Source: Liolophura sinensis (lineage: Eukaryota; Mollusca; Polyplacophora; Chitonida; Chitonidae). Taken from it: a DNA stretch of 64,000 nt. Positions within the stretch are counted from its first letter, which is position 1. Each line of letters begins with the position of its first letter. The position numbers were made by a program, and so were the translations under genes. This document shows, piece by piece, positions 1 through 13,384 of the stretch. The DNA is taken from contig NC_088306.1 in assembly GCF_032854445.1 (NCBI RefSeq), forward strand, positions 2,660,373 through 2,724,372, written 5' to 3'. The notes beneath the pieces were generated by a model, which saw only the letters and a program-made list of their open reading frames with translations, was not told the DNA's origin and searched no databases.

Positions 1-2969
1 ACATCAAAATACCTGTATTAGAACCTCAAGCACATAGGGAAGCATGATTTCCATGTATATAGATACTCTTGCTAAAGGATGTATTGCCTGAAAATTTCTT
101 ACATTTTCGGATTTTCAAAAATATCACACAGAAAATGTCTTCTTTTTTTTTTTTTCATGTAGAAAACCAGAATAACCTCTTTTCCCTAGTTGAATGTGGG
201 GTTGAGTATGTGCAGAGTTGATGATCTGCAAAGCCAGGCAGGACAATGACATCATGTTGTCATTACACTGTTTACCCATATATCTCAGGTGTCTATGGTT
301 AAACTGCTGCATTTGTGGGCTATGTGACCTTGTTCTACTACAGCTGGTGTTAATTGTTGTCTGACGTGGGTGGATTTCGTAATGAAATCCACTGCACTTA
401 TCTGAGTGTGTTTAACCTTCTGTTCACCTGGCCCTTGAGCTCCTATTGTCAGCGTTGTACAGTATACATCAGGCTGTTTAAATGCTCATTACAGACAGAT
501 TTTCTTCTGTGATAGAGAACAGACTTAATTGTTCCCATTGTGTTTTCAATATTAAAAATAATCATTATTTAAGCATAAACATTTTCAGAAGGAGAAACAG
601 AGCAGCTTTGGCACAAAATAATTTGTGCATAAAATTTTTTTAGACATCGTTTTAGACATGTTATAAAGGGCAAAGGTATAAAATTTTATGTTTTGAATGT
701 TTAAATGATGGTTTCTGATACTGACGTAGACTGGTGCTGAGAGGGTCCAAGTACAGGTACAGGTACATGTACAGGTGTATCTGCAATTTGAACATAACCT
801 CATGCTGTTACACAGGGCACTCCAGGTTCCTTTATGTTAGTGACAAATTCTTGGGCACAGCAGCAAACACCGATGAAATGAACACATTAATCACGGTAAC
901 ATGCTGTGGGTAGATTTTCTTGACGATTGCCTTCATGTACATTGTCCTTAATGTATTGATGATGTATAATGTAATTATATGAATTCAGTTGCCTGCTGTC
1001 CAGTTTTGACCATGTCCAATCTGTAATGAATACTTCTGTACAAACCACTTGTGTACAAGGTCATTCTGTTGTGTATTGGTCTGATGAGTTATGTTAATAT
1101 TGAATATTGTAACTGTATTCCATGTATTTTGACCTTTCTTGGTTTAGGCCTTTGTTGGTTTGTGGTGTCCAAGGCTTTATGTGCTGAAAGTTGCTGCCCA
1201 GGGAGATCAGCTTTACATCGTGCTTGTTGTCCTGTTTGTATTAGATTTCATCTGAATTTCATGAATGCTCTGAATGGGTTGCTGTGAGCTACATATACAT
1301 GTACATGTATGTACAGTACACTAAATAACTTGAAATTTCACCGCTAAAAAAGTGTATTTTTAGAGACAGGTATTAAAGTCAGGCAAAGTATTACTGCAAT
1401 TCTTCAACCGTTTCGCATGTTTACAAGGTGTTTGTTCAAGTATATTCTAAAGGCATTATTCTGTGTTGGCTGATAAAATTATACTTTTTGTGAAGCTCTG
1501 AAATTGGTCGATCCAACCAGTGTACAGGTAGTTTTGTCCATAACATCAAATTACAAATGTTGTATATATTGTTATACATTAGTATACGAAAAGTTTCAGG
1601 AATTCAACAACTCATTGTGCTGAAACTTGCCCTTTTCCAGTGAGATTGGACATTTGGAGCAGCCCTTAAAGCACCATTCTTTGAGCGCTAGATCCATCAG
1701 AGTCTCATAGAGGATATTTTTAAGTCATTTAGCTTATCTGTAATTTATAGCTCTGCACTTGACTGTTACAGCAGTCTCCTAAAGCATAGCATGTTGTAAA
1801 ACCTTTGTCAAATAATTAGGTAACTAAATCAGCATCTGTGAAATTGTGTCTGTCGTCAGAAATGAAATTCTTTGTTATATGTGGTGCTAAAGTAATAATT
1901 GGATTATACATGTATTTCACAGTGAAGAAATGCCTTTGGCCAATTTTCATTTGTGAAAACATCAAAATCTAAGATTGCAGACATTTTATTTTCTGTCAGG
2001 ATATGCGTCAGGCCTGACCCCAGGTTTCGTGCACGTGTACAAACAAATTAAACGTGAACAGCTAATTAATACTGGTAACTAATATGACTGACTGCACTAC
2101 TTAGCCCCTAGGTTATGTTACTAGTTAAGTTTTTTCTCCCAGACAATTGGAAGTACTGACTTCCCTCTGTCATAGATATGGTGTACATATACATGTGTGG
2201 AATACTAGATAACCACAAGATATGTAAAACATTTGGCTTAATTTCAGTCAAGGAAATATTGTCAGTCCATCGCTGCACGTCATTGGCAGGGAATGGAAAG
2301 GTTCGTTACTCAATCGCATTCTCACAAAAACTCGGATAGACAAGAATAACACAGTTCTTGCACATGCCATTGCCTTGGCGGGTGAATGTTCTCTTCGCGA
2401 AAATGGGACATCATTTGTGTAATGTTGTCAGTAAGAGTTTACAATACTGGCTTCCAATTACCCACACAATTGCACGTGAAACAAAAGTGAACAATGTACA
2501 TGTAAATGGGAAGGAAAACATAACTTATTTACATGCTCATAAAAAAAATGTCCTAGCATCATGGGGTGCCCAGTTGTTGAACAGTGACAACATAGCTAAT
2601 TCTGAATAACATCATGCTTGCATGTGATCGAGTGACTTTGCTGGTTGACCTCTGAGAGAAGGACCTTAGAATCATGTATGTATCTTAGAGTTGATATCTG
2701 AACATAAGCTTTAGTTCTATTTTGGCATGGTTCCTTACTAAATCATACAGTGGATAAACCATTTCTGGTCATATCAGTAGATATTGCATATAGGTTTGTA
2801 CAGATGTGTAAAGATCTTGGAGCCAAATGTTGGTTATGGGATGGTGATTTAATATTCCGATAGTTTGAATTCGCAGTGTGTGTCAAGTTTATGGTACATG
2901 TACAAGAATTGCAGTATATACTGTACATTATTTTATTTATTTATTTATTTGATTTGATTTGATTGGTGG
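1..2969. other. Noncoding sequence left of the first SINE pair
   Basis: AT-rich, no open frame with gene-like character on either strand. It holds short TACATGTA-type palindromic runs (for example 750-780 and 1290-1316) and one copy of a dispersed repeat. It may be intron 1 of the kinase gene or intergenic. Confidence 0.6.
1398..1640 (+). repeat. Dispersed repeat, copy 1
   Basis: The core at 1492-1525 (GAAGCTCTGAAATTGG... CCAACCAGTGTAC) matches 39833-39866 at 30 of 34 positions, with weaker similarity on both sides. It has no visible coding capacity and its type is unknown. Confidence 0.55.
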
Positions 2970-3232
2970 GTCTCACAGCAACTTGCGGATGGTCGTGGGT
3001 TTCCCCCGGGCTCTGCCCTGTTTACACCCATCGTAATGCTGGCCGCCGTCCTGTAAGTGAAATTTTCTTGAGTATGGCGTAAAACACCAATCAGTATTTC
3101 ACTTATACGACGGCGGCCAGCATTACGGTGGGTGGAAACATGGCAGAGCCCGGGGGGAAACCGACGACCATCCGCAGGTGGTGATAGGCTCTTGAGTCGC
3201 TACGTTGCGCTAGCAGGCTAACACGCTAACTG
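2970..3232. repeat. Two SINE pieces in inverted orientation, tail to tail
   Basis: 2970-3091 is the 3' half of the common SINE on the plus strand (GCGGATGGTCGTGGGTTTCC to GCGTAAAACACCAATCA). 3092-3232 is the same element on the minus strand, starting within its tail. The CGGCGGCCAGCATTACG segment pairs with CGTAATGCTGGCCGCCG. Confidence 0.85.
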
Positions 3233-6200
3233 TACACTATATAAGTACATATGAATGTATATTATCATAAAACTTGTTCAAGTTCAGATTTTTAATGCAT
3301 CCTGTAACCAATCAGTGTCTTGTGTCTGGAGTTATTTTTAGGGTCGTACTTTGTACTTTTTTCTGCCTACAGGTAGAGGAAGTTTTTGGGAGGGTGTGGG
3401 TACCTTAGTTGTGCTGGCCAGACTCTGGCTGTATACATACAGTTGCTTGATGTGGTGTTCAGCAGGCAGCAGGGACTCCTCATCTCCTCTGACCTGAGGA
3501 AATTAACCATGCATGTAAATTAGCCACTGGGCTAATTGTTATGAATAAATTAGTAAAGTGGCCCTGAGTGAAGACCATGTTTGCTGCCTAGGATATACCC
3601 TCTCTCTATTTCTGGATGTTTATGCTTGACAGAACATCTCCTCCCACCCTTCCCCAGGGTTTAACCACCTCACTCTCCTTTCACCCTATCCAACAGATTG
3701 TTTTTTATTTAGAGGATTTATGAAGAAATTTAAATAATTTTGTGATTCATTTTTCGACTGTTGTATGTAATTTCATCAGGGGAGCAAAGTCATTGACATC
3801 GGTACTGTACATCTGTGATAAGTCTTACTGTTTGGTTGCCCATTTGCCGTGAACTCCAAAAATATTACTCTGGCATCTTTACGTGCACAACTTGGTCCAT
3901 GGATGAAGGAAAGTACACATTGGCAGAGTGTTAAAATAAAATATCTTTAAATCTCTTGCCAGTTGTCAAAATATTGGTCTCAGCAAAAGGCACATACATG
4001 TAGGTTTGTGCCTAAAAGAAAAACAACCCTTTCAAGAATTTCCCTTAAAAACTTTTTTTCGTTTGTTTCAATTTGTTTTCTGTTGTTAAATCCGCATCAG
4101 TGGTGTTACCCGTGCAAATCACATGTTACCATTGTGATGTTATCGGCTTCCTATTTGTTTTCTGTTGTTAAATCCGCATCAGTGGTGTTACCCGTGCAAA
4201 TCACATGCTACCATTGTGATGTTATCGGCTTCCTATTTGTTTTCTGTTGTTAAATCTGCATCAGTGGTGTTACCCGTGCAAATCACATGTTACCATTGTG
4301 ATGTTATCGGCTTCCTATGGTAACTTGCTGTTAATTATACGACTGTAGCCTTTCCTCTTGGTGTATTTATAAGTATGTGAAGATAAAAAAAAATGAACAA
4401 TTCAAATTTGAAAAAGTTCTGTGTCAGTGATATGCGGAGATGCCCGGTTGAGATAAACATATAGCAGGAGAAGTTGTGTATGAACATGTACTGGTATGTA
4501 AATTCAGTCGCTGTAGATAGGGAGCGATAATTTGAGGCTCTATCAGATGAGAATTAAAGTGCGTTTATCTTTAATTAAGATAATTAAAGTGATTTGTCTT
4601 CACAAGAAGTACAGGTTTGGTGCAGGTATTTGTGACAAACTCTATCGCATGAGAAAACGTTAAGGCCTGTCTTTAATATAGTCCTGTTTCAAGTTTGCGC
4701 AAATCTTATTTCATATTTACATGTGCCGCTACTGTTCATGTTGAATGTACCAGACAGACATGCACCTGTGCATGAAGTATTGTACTGTTTGTGAACATGA
4801 CCTGCGCGCAGTGTCTGACTGACCATGGTTAAATTGTACATATACAGTATCACTCAGCACATTCCTGCTCATCATTGCACTCAACATACTGTCTTTCACC
4901 TTAAGTTCGAGACACATGTATCTAAAACTGATCTTTGAGAAGCATACAGTATAAAGGCCTTAAAATGATGCTTTTGATAACAATACGTTGGTTTTTCTGA
5001 TCAGAAATTTATGAAGCTTTGCCAAAAAATTTTGAGGTCACCATATATTAAAGGCGGATAAATCAGTCAGAATCAAGCAAAATGTGTCAGTTGAAGAAAG
5101 CTAAACATTGAAATACAGTATTGTGATTGTTCTAACTCTAGGTTCAAATCCAGCTTGGAGCATTTACCTTGATTTATTCTTCTGACTATAATTGTTTGTC
5201 ATCGTTGTGACAATATTAAAGTTGTCTGAAGTGGTGATGGAGTTATTTATGGAGATCGTGGTTTGAAAATAGCATGCCTGTACCATTTCCTGATTTTTAT
5301 ACACACACATATAAAGCCCTCTGCATCTAAGGGGTACATATATACAGGTAGGGCTTTATATATAATTAGTTTACTGAGATCTGCATACAGGTACATATTT
5401 ATTTATACATTACCAAAAATTTCATTAATCTGAATGGCCTTGTGGTAGAAGCCTGGGGTAGTTGTGCTGTTAGTTGGGCTACGGTTGAGTTCACTCCCTT
5501 CTCGTCAGTTGAGACTAGGTGGTTTTACTGTAAAGGACAGTTACGTGTCTGTGGTGATCAGTTGTCAGTTTGTACTTACCTGTGCTGTAGGATACGTCCA
5601 CACTCTGTCAGGTTGTCATTATCGTGCGTTAACGAGGGATTTCCTCCCACCTGTGAAGGGACTTACCTTTTGCTGTAGTCGGTTTGCAGCATCACCTTAT
5701 CAGCACAATGCGAATGGTAAGATTTGTTCAGTGTATTTCACCTGAAGTTTAGCTTTTCTTCAGGTGTTACATTTTGCTTGATTCCGACTGATCACTTAAG
5801 AATTGTTTGTGAAGTGTGATACCATACTTAAGGTTCTATACAGTGGTCATATATACTACGAAGATACTTTAACATTGTGTACATTCTGTGGCAGCCTTTC
5901 GTAAGTAATTAAAAATCAGTAAATTTACATCTAAGCTGTTCTCCGTTGAAATTTCAGAATATAATACTACAATCTTCATCCATGAGTGAGTTGTTTAATT
6001 AGCTTCTCTGTATGTTTTAATTTAATATGGCCAAAACATGTATTACTATTGGTGAATTTTTTGGATGGGGTGGGGTGGGGGTAGGAATTCACCCTATCTG
6101 AGGTTAAAAAAACAAAAAAAGAGGATTTTAACTTTGATTAGCCAAGAGCTGTGACACTCATAGAAGTTATTAAAAGCTGTCTTTGAACCTTCTTGGGGAG

Positions 6201-7852
6201 GAATTTAGATGAGTGTCTTTACAGTGAACATGTGTAGATGGATATTTTTTGAACAGTAATCATTTATGTCATTGACTTTGATACAAGTGACCATTTGTAG
6301 CTAAATGTGCATCTACACATCTAGCTGTCTTCCGTTCCTGTGCCCTTTTGAAGTACATACAAATACTAGTTAGTATGTATTGATACACAGACTGTAAGTG
6401 TACTAATTTTATGTGCAGGATATTTAACAGTCATAACCATATATATAATCTGGCTTAGTCATATGCCCAATCTGTACTTTGTCTTGGTTTTATTTTTAAT
6501 GGCATGAAGGCTGGGTTTGTTTTTTCCGGGTGGTCTGACGGACCCTAGTCTAGTTAAACTTGTGTGGTGACGGTTCAGTGAATGGGTTTAATTGCCGACC
6601 CTCTGGCCTTGTGAAACATAATACCTTTGTGCCCAGAGAAGCCTGAGCCCATTTTCACAAAGATGTTATCGCACATATATGGCAGTCGTACCTTAATTGT
6701 GACATATGAAATATCGTGCGACAAATGTAGGATAAAAAGTCGTATGCCGCTTTGTTAAGCTGGAACCAGACTTCTAAAGCTCCGGCTATATAAACACTAT
6801 ATGACAGGTGTAATGCTTTCCAGTGACATATTTGGTGAACAAGTTTGTGTTATTTTTACCTTATCTTACGATATTTGCATACATATACAAGGCGGTGTTT
6901 CAAAAGATGCTTCCAGTATGATGTGATAACGCACATATATGTCATTGGTGAATTTTTAGAAATTTCCCTTAACCATTATTTTCCTGTTTTTCCCTAATTA
7001 CATTTATATTTAATTTCACAAGAATAGATTCATGTCTCAGAGACAAATCTTTCCTACATCCTGGCTATAACCTTACATGTAGATGTATGCACCAAATGGA
7101 AATTGTGCTTGAACTACGACTGCATGCTGATTACTGTACTATACACCTGTAGACAAACAATGTTCCACTCTAACTGGTGTGTTTTGTGTACATACACATA
7201 CATTTTCATGCATACTGTAATTTTGAGCCCACCGATCTGTGTACATACACGTATGTTTACAGTTTAGCTCAAGGTGAATTAATTAATGTAGAGAGCTGTT
7301 AATGGGGGTATTAAAACGTGGAACACCTCCCCTTCAGCCTGCTGTTTTCTGGTACATGCTGAAGCTTGTGTGTAGAAGGGTTTTTAGGAGGATTTCAGAG
7401 CAAGTACATGTAGCGGAGAGTGAGTTTGTATACAAGTGCATGCTATTATTCTTCGCAATCATCCTGCTACTATTCCGCTCGAGGAAAATATTTGGTAAGC
7501 GTTAAATAAGCCATAAAAAACGACCTATTGAAGGCCTGGATGAAGGGTGAATTTGAATTGTAATATAAATTGTTAACTCAGGACAGTTTTTCATGCATTT
7601 CTACTTTGCAGTATGTAATAATTAAATATCACAAATGAAAAAAATGTTCAGTTCTGGTATATGCTGAAGCTTGTGTGTAGAACTTTTTTTAGGAGTATTT
7701 TCAATTTTTCAGAGGTGGGGGGGGAGGTGTGCTCATGATCAGAAGTTTAGTACTGTGATTAGTAATCAAGTACAAGTAGAAAACAAAACTATGATATAGT
7801 TTCATAGTTTAAAATTTTGTAACTATTTCTGAATTATGTGTGTCGTATATAT
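3233..7852. other. Noncoding sequence, probably intron 1 or intergenic
   Basis: No gene seen. It contains the 82-bp triplicate, a short inverted repeat around 5308-5360 (ATATAAAGCCCT / AGGGCTTTATAT) and a 48-bp duplication (7349-7396 and 7654-7702). Confidence 0.6.
4071..4316 (+). repeat. Three tandem copies of an 82-bp unit
   Basis: Units start at 4071, 4153 and 4235 (ATTTGTTTTCTGTTGTTAAA ...) and are nearly identical. Confidence 0.95.
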
Positions 7853-8092
7853 TTATTTATTTATTTGATTAGTGTTTTATGCTGTACTGAAGAATATTTC
7901 ACTTATACGACGGCAGAGCCCGGGGGAAATCCACAACCATCCACAGGTTGCTGACAGACCTTCCCACATACAGCCGGAGAGGAAGCCAGCATGAGCTGAA
8001 CTTGAACTCACAGCGACCGCGTTGGTGAGAGACTCCTGGGTCATTACGCTGCGCTAGCGCGCTAACCGACTTGAGCTATGGAGGCCCCTGTC
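7853..8092 (-). mobile_element. tRNA-derived SINE, nearly full length
   Basis: On the minus strand it begins GGGGCCTCCATAGCTCAAGT with the A box, then GCTAGCGCAGCG, a B-box-like GAGTTCAAGTTC and the common tail, and ends in TAAATAAATA repeats. The family resembles SINEs I know from molluscs. Confidence 0.8.
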
Positions 8093-9315
8093 GTGTATAG
8101 GACCCACTTTCTAAGGGATCATCACTGATTCAAAACATGGTATTAAGTGTAAATCAGGCTACAAGGCTATGCATGCATATGAAATTAGCATGAATACATT
8201 TCTAAAGTTGAAATTATTAAATTCATAAACCGTTCAGTAGGTTGCACATAGAATTTTCAGTTTGCCGACTCAGACAAAACTTTGTGAATCCGTTTTTTTT
8301 TTTCATGCAAGATTATATGTTAGTGAGAATGTGTGGACACAGACGGCAATACATGGTTAAAGAAAAAGAAAGGATGGAAAAAAAAATGAAAAAACTTCAT
8401 TTGAGAAAAGTGTTACCATGACCCTGGTAATGATGACAGATAGTACTAGCCTTGCCCTGTCAGGTAAGGATTTGTGTAGAGTTTGGGAGGGAGAGGGAGG
8501 GGGGGGGGATGCAGATTAGCACGACTGTACTATGCATGAAGCAGGGGTGTGGCTTACCCTGTGTCAGTTTACGACGACAACGTGTAGCTGTGGTTAAGTT
8601 GTAGATGAGCCATGCCCATGCCATGGGCTACTAACAGCTAATAATAGGTGATCATATACATCCCAAAGTGTGTAATGCACTCACGCATGTATGTACACAT
8701 GTAGGTTTGGTCATGTATGGCATATGAACAGGATGTTCAGTTTGTACATGTAATTTATTCTCAGTTCTAAGTTTCTCAGTTTTTATTAAATTACCTGTTG
8801 TACTTTGTGACTAACTTAAAGTTGTATCATTTTATATTCAAGGTAAATGTACTTGTAGAGACACATACAGAATTTGGAATTTTTTTCGTTTTTGTAACTT
8901 ATACACAATGACATGTTATATTATGGGATAGGTTGAGTTAAATTTGAGTTTATAAGAGATACATGTTTTAAACGTGTACAGGTATATATCAGGTGTCAAC
9001 GGGTGGGGGGGGGAGGGGGAAGATTATTATTATTTTTGATTTTTATTTACCCTTGATGAGGCTTGAGTTAGGTGAAAGGGAGTGAAATATGTGTACATGT
9101 ATAGATAGAAAGAAACAGTACAATAGATTCATTAAGAATGTATGAAATATCACAGATGGCAGTGACAGGAAATCATACAAAAAAAAAAAAACACATGATC
9201 AAGCGTGATGTCAAGCATAGGGGGAATTTGATATGAAGTTGTATTACATATATGTATGTAAATCCTTACAAAGGTATTACAGTGTTGCTCTTTGTCATGT
9301 ATATGTATGTGGAAA

Positions 9316-9378
9316 GGGAAATGCTGTATTTGTATAGGGAAGTGCTTTATTTGTACAGGGAAATGCTGTATTTGTATA
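9316..9378 (+). repeat. Three copies of a 21-bp unit
   Basis: GGGAAATGCTGTATTTGTATA repeated three times; the middle copy has four changes. Confidence 0.9.
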
Positions 9379-10060
9379 GGGTTAGAGCTTTCTGAATGAA
9401 TTTTCTTAACTATTGTCATAGATCACCTTACATGAAGTACAAACAAACCAACAAAGTGAACATGAAAGACATTGATACAAATTAAACCAGTACATGTCCA
9501 TATGAGTACATGTAGAGTTACTTCAAAGCCTTTATCAGTCAACTCATTTGATTCTGATTTATTGCTGTACTCCAAAATATTTTACGTACATGACTGCATT
9601 TTGGTTTATCAGTGGAGGTGTAGCCTGGGCAGAGTCTGGATGAAAAACCATCATCCTTCACCCAGTATTTGACGACACTTGAACTCTTGAAATGGCAGTT
9701 AAGGCTGCAGAGGAAAAATAAAAATTAAAAGCGAGATCTGCAACCTCATCAGTCAAGAGTCCATCACTGGTACAGTGGCGATAATGGCGCTTTTACAGAA
9801 AGCACCAATATATAGGCCCTCTCCAACTCATACAAATGTAATGACCATAGATATGTACACGTCAGGGATTTGTCAGATAAGTTCTTGTGTAAGATGACAT
9901 CAACATGTTCATGCGGACGACACGTCCCTCAGATCTGATGTTGGGCCTAGTAAGTCATGAGTAACTCATTAGCCATTTGTCAGAGTATTTGAAGTAGCTT
10001 TATTACCATGCTGTTCTATGTTTAAACATCAACAGTTTTGTATGTCACGTCATACATGTG

Positions 10061-10178
10061 TACACACACACACACACACACATTTACACACACACACACA
10101 CACATTTACACACACACATTTATACACACACATTTACACACACATTTACACACACACACATTTACACACACACACACC
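10061..10178 (+). repeat. CA microsatellite with TTTACA interruptions
   Basis: Runs of (CA)n separated at intervals by TTTACA. Confidence 0.95.
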
Positions 10179-10837
10179 TACATGTAGTAATTGACAGTTA
10201 TGGAAATGCTAAGTCCTGTGAGACAGAACAAGATTGAGATCACTGCGAATATGGAGTGATACATGACTCAGGTGTGGTATATTCTATGAAAGGCGTTCTC
10301 ATTTTTGGCACTGACACTTCCTGATTGTGCGCTGGCCACGTGTTGAGATAAGAAAAGTAAACAGGGTGTGGCTGGAAAACTCGAAATATGATGTCTGCCT
10401 AATCGCTTTTTACAGGATTTCCTTTGACAGTTCAAACAGTGTACATGTATATATTTCGCAAACACTTCAGACATTTGCCACATACACATGTACTGTAGGC
10501 AGTCTGACTTACATTCCACGTATACTGAATGTGTCAATCATGTAATTAACGGTTTTGTAATAAGAGAACATAACATGCATGTATAAGCTACATTGTACAT
10601 GTAACACAGGTATTATATTTGAGGGTGATTACAGTGTTAGTTAATTACACTAAGTTTGAATTAGTCATTGTTACATATTTTCCCCCTTTCGCTATAATTT
10701 TCTGCGTTCATTTGTTAAAGTTCCTCCTCCTTATTTGAAGGAAAGCAAAACTGTTCATCATATGGGAAATACATGCCCATTCCCAACAGCCTACTGCAAA
10801 TAGGTAGATTTTTACTTCAAATACCTGGACACATAAG

Positions 10838-11094
10838 GTGCAAGTTCAAACCCAGCTTTGGATAGGGGTTTCGGTTGATGTGATAACATTAAGCGATTGG
10901 CAGTGCTTGTGTGTGTATGTTTGCTCACCCTGTTTTCAATTGAAGATCACTTTGTCCTCCGATATTATGGTGTGTAAGTCACATGGACTTAGAAGTTTGT
11001 CAGTAACTGGACAAAGGTTGGTGGTTTACCCCAGGTACTTATTTTCCCTCCATGCACCCATAAAACTATTGGCCATTGTATAATTAAGTGAGAA
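10838..11094 (+). repeat. Degenerate SINE-like repeat
   Basis: It begins CAAGTTCAAACCCAGCTTTG (B-box-like) and later shows GTTGGTGGTTTACCCCAGGT and ATTGTATAATTAAGTGAGAA, resembling the body and tail of old copies of a related family. Confidence 0.35.
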
Positions 11095-13384
11095 TAAAAA
11101 TCTTTGGTATGGCCTCAACAATGATGTACGAAGAGGAAAGTGTGGTCTAATTGATGTAGTGTTAATTGTTGAAGAGCTGTCATTTACTGTGTGTCTGTAT
11201 ATTACATTGTATCTGCAACCCTATAGACTGATGTGTAATACAGAGATTAAGCCTGCCCTCACTGTGGTTCATGTTATATGGGAGTTGCCTAAAATCACAG
11301 GTGGTATTAGATCGCTGTGATAAGGGGCTCAGGTATTTCAGACTGTGTCACCGCATTGCACACAAGTATGTGCACGCATTGCTTGTACAAGGTTAGTGTA
11401 CCTTCACTACTGCTACGTGAATTGAGCTGTGTAATTCTAGGTCAGAGGTAGCTTTGGCCTACCTGTGGATTTACCTGTCTCACTCACCTAGTCGTAGGTA
11501 AAAGCAGGTGTGTTGATTCTACGCCCTGTTTTCATTAAGACCTACTGTAGTTATAAACCCTCTCAGGCTTTGTGGTCACACAGCATGGGGGTTGAAAGGG
11601 AAGATCCCTCCAAAACGATTATAAATGACATTGCTTAGAAGCCTTTAGATGTACATGTATATGCATGGTACATGTAGATGAAGAACGCAGAAAATCTAAC
11701 ATTTGCTTTAGGAAATGCGAAGCTGAGCATTCAACAGATTTACAATGGATGTCATATGTCAGATTATAAAAGCTGAAGTACTTCTAATTCCTCATTGTGC
11801 CTTGAACATTTAGTTTGTGTCAGATCTGATCAATTCTCAATTCCAGCACGCATTTTGCAAATTTTATATGCATGTATATTGCACATGTTTGTATATGGAC
11901 CTGCGTCAAGGTTTTTACACTTATTGCATGTGTATGGGTCTATTGGTGAGAATTGCCAGAGGCCCATTATAGAGGCCTGAAAAATTGTGAAGAAATTACT
12001 GGAAGTAGTTTCACCCAAGTACGACGTGTCATTGCGCTTAACAAAGTAAACTATGTGTTATGGTCAAATATTAGCTTCCTTTCGTGGTGTTTTCTTCATC
12101 GTTTTGTTGGGATTGCCGTGAAGAAGATTCTGTTGGACGAATCGGAAGCTAGAGGACATGTGATCTCCTTAGTAACAAGAAAAAGGGTTCTTGGTGAAGA
12201 AAAGGGTTCTCTGAGTGTTATTGTATAGGAAAGTGCCTATTATTGAATCGCTGTCAGCGATCTTGTATCTGTTGTATTTGTATAATTGTCAGCTTTCTGC
12301 ACTACATTAAATCTTCCTACTGTGGCTCCCAGTGTGTGGTTAGAAATTCTACACGGATTTGTGCTATGTTACAGTGTCGAGCGTCCAGTTTCCAACGTGT
12401 ATCGTGTATCGGTGATTTCTGAGGAGAGAAGCTAATGAAATGAAATACAGCAACCATGAGAACAGCTAGTGTTCAGAAAAACTTTTTAATTTAACTGTAT
12501 ACTCCCAGTAAATACAGCACAAATAATAAATTTTTGTCCTCTGGTGTAGGCGTACATTTTGGATTTAGCATAACAAGCGAGTCATGTTTTGATCCCAAAA
12601 CGGCAGTTGTTCGTGTATGCAGAAATGTTTCGAAAGGTGAAAAAATATTACCAGTTCGATTAGGCAAGTTACCATAGAATGAAGTAATACTGCGACCCCT
12701 GCTCTCACAACAAACGTAAAGCTGTCGGTGAGTGAATTATTGGAATGAACCCAGTAGGCCTACAGGTTGAGGTGTAATAAATAAATGTAGCGTCGTTCAG
12801 ATTCATTCTGAAATAATTTAGTTGAGAACGTTATGACAAGTTGTAATTCTGGGCAGTCAGCATGTACATATATATACTTGTAGTCCTATATGTAACTACA
12901 AGAATCTCTGTACCAGTAGGTCTGTGTAGGCCTGTACATGTATGCACATGTATGTCTTTCCATTTTCACAACGCTTTTCACTACGTCAACTTCCTACTTT
13001 CCCTGCATGACTTAAAGCCCCCAGCACTCACTCACTTCCACTTTCCAGGTGTATTGATAGAGACACAAAATAGTGAAGTGTTGGGTATTGTCAAAAAATG
13101 TGTACTGCAGTAGGCTTACCTCGTACTCCCTCTCTTGGAAAAGTAGGGAGTACCGCACCACCTCTGAAAATCATCTGTAGCACTGCTTGACCCGTTGGGT
13201 TAGTGCCCAATAGTTGATCTTCCTAGTTTCCTGAATGCCAACAAACTTATAATACGAAGTTTTTCATGGTCGGTTGAAGAGATTTTTTGTTAAATTTTGG
13301 AATGAGCTGTTAGTAATTGTTTGCTATATGTGATGAACATTTGGATATAATCCTGCAAAGATTGAAAAAAAGGTTGACAGATTG

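Larger units (their letters stand above)
8093..13384. other. Noncoding sequence with microsatellites
   Basis: No gene seen. It holds homopolymer runs, the 21-bp triplicate, a CA microsatellite and a degenerate SINE-like piece. The initiating exon of the kinase must be here, further left, or outside the window. Confidence 0.55.

Noticed and set aside
5708-5716. ATGCGAATG followed by GTAAGA as a possible initiating exon of the kinase
   Set aside because: The phase would fit, but a three-codon exon with no other support is too weak, and the surroundings are repeat-like.
5429-5760. Possible additional SINE copy with overlapping open frames
   Set aside because: Some words resemble SINE cores (TTTCCTCCCACC), but I could not align a head or a tail with confidence.
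8417-8465. ATG-containing segment ending CTGTCAG|GTAAGG as kinase first exon
   Set aside because: The open frames end in phase 1, whereas the first visible kinase exon needs a phase-0 partner.
11953-12228. Plus-strand open frame of 91 residues
   Set aside because: No recognisable family, no splice or start context, and codon use like the surrounding noncoding sequence.
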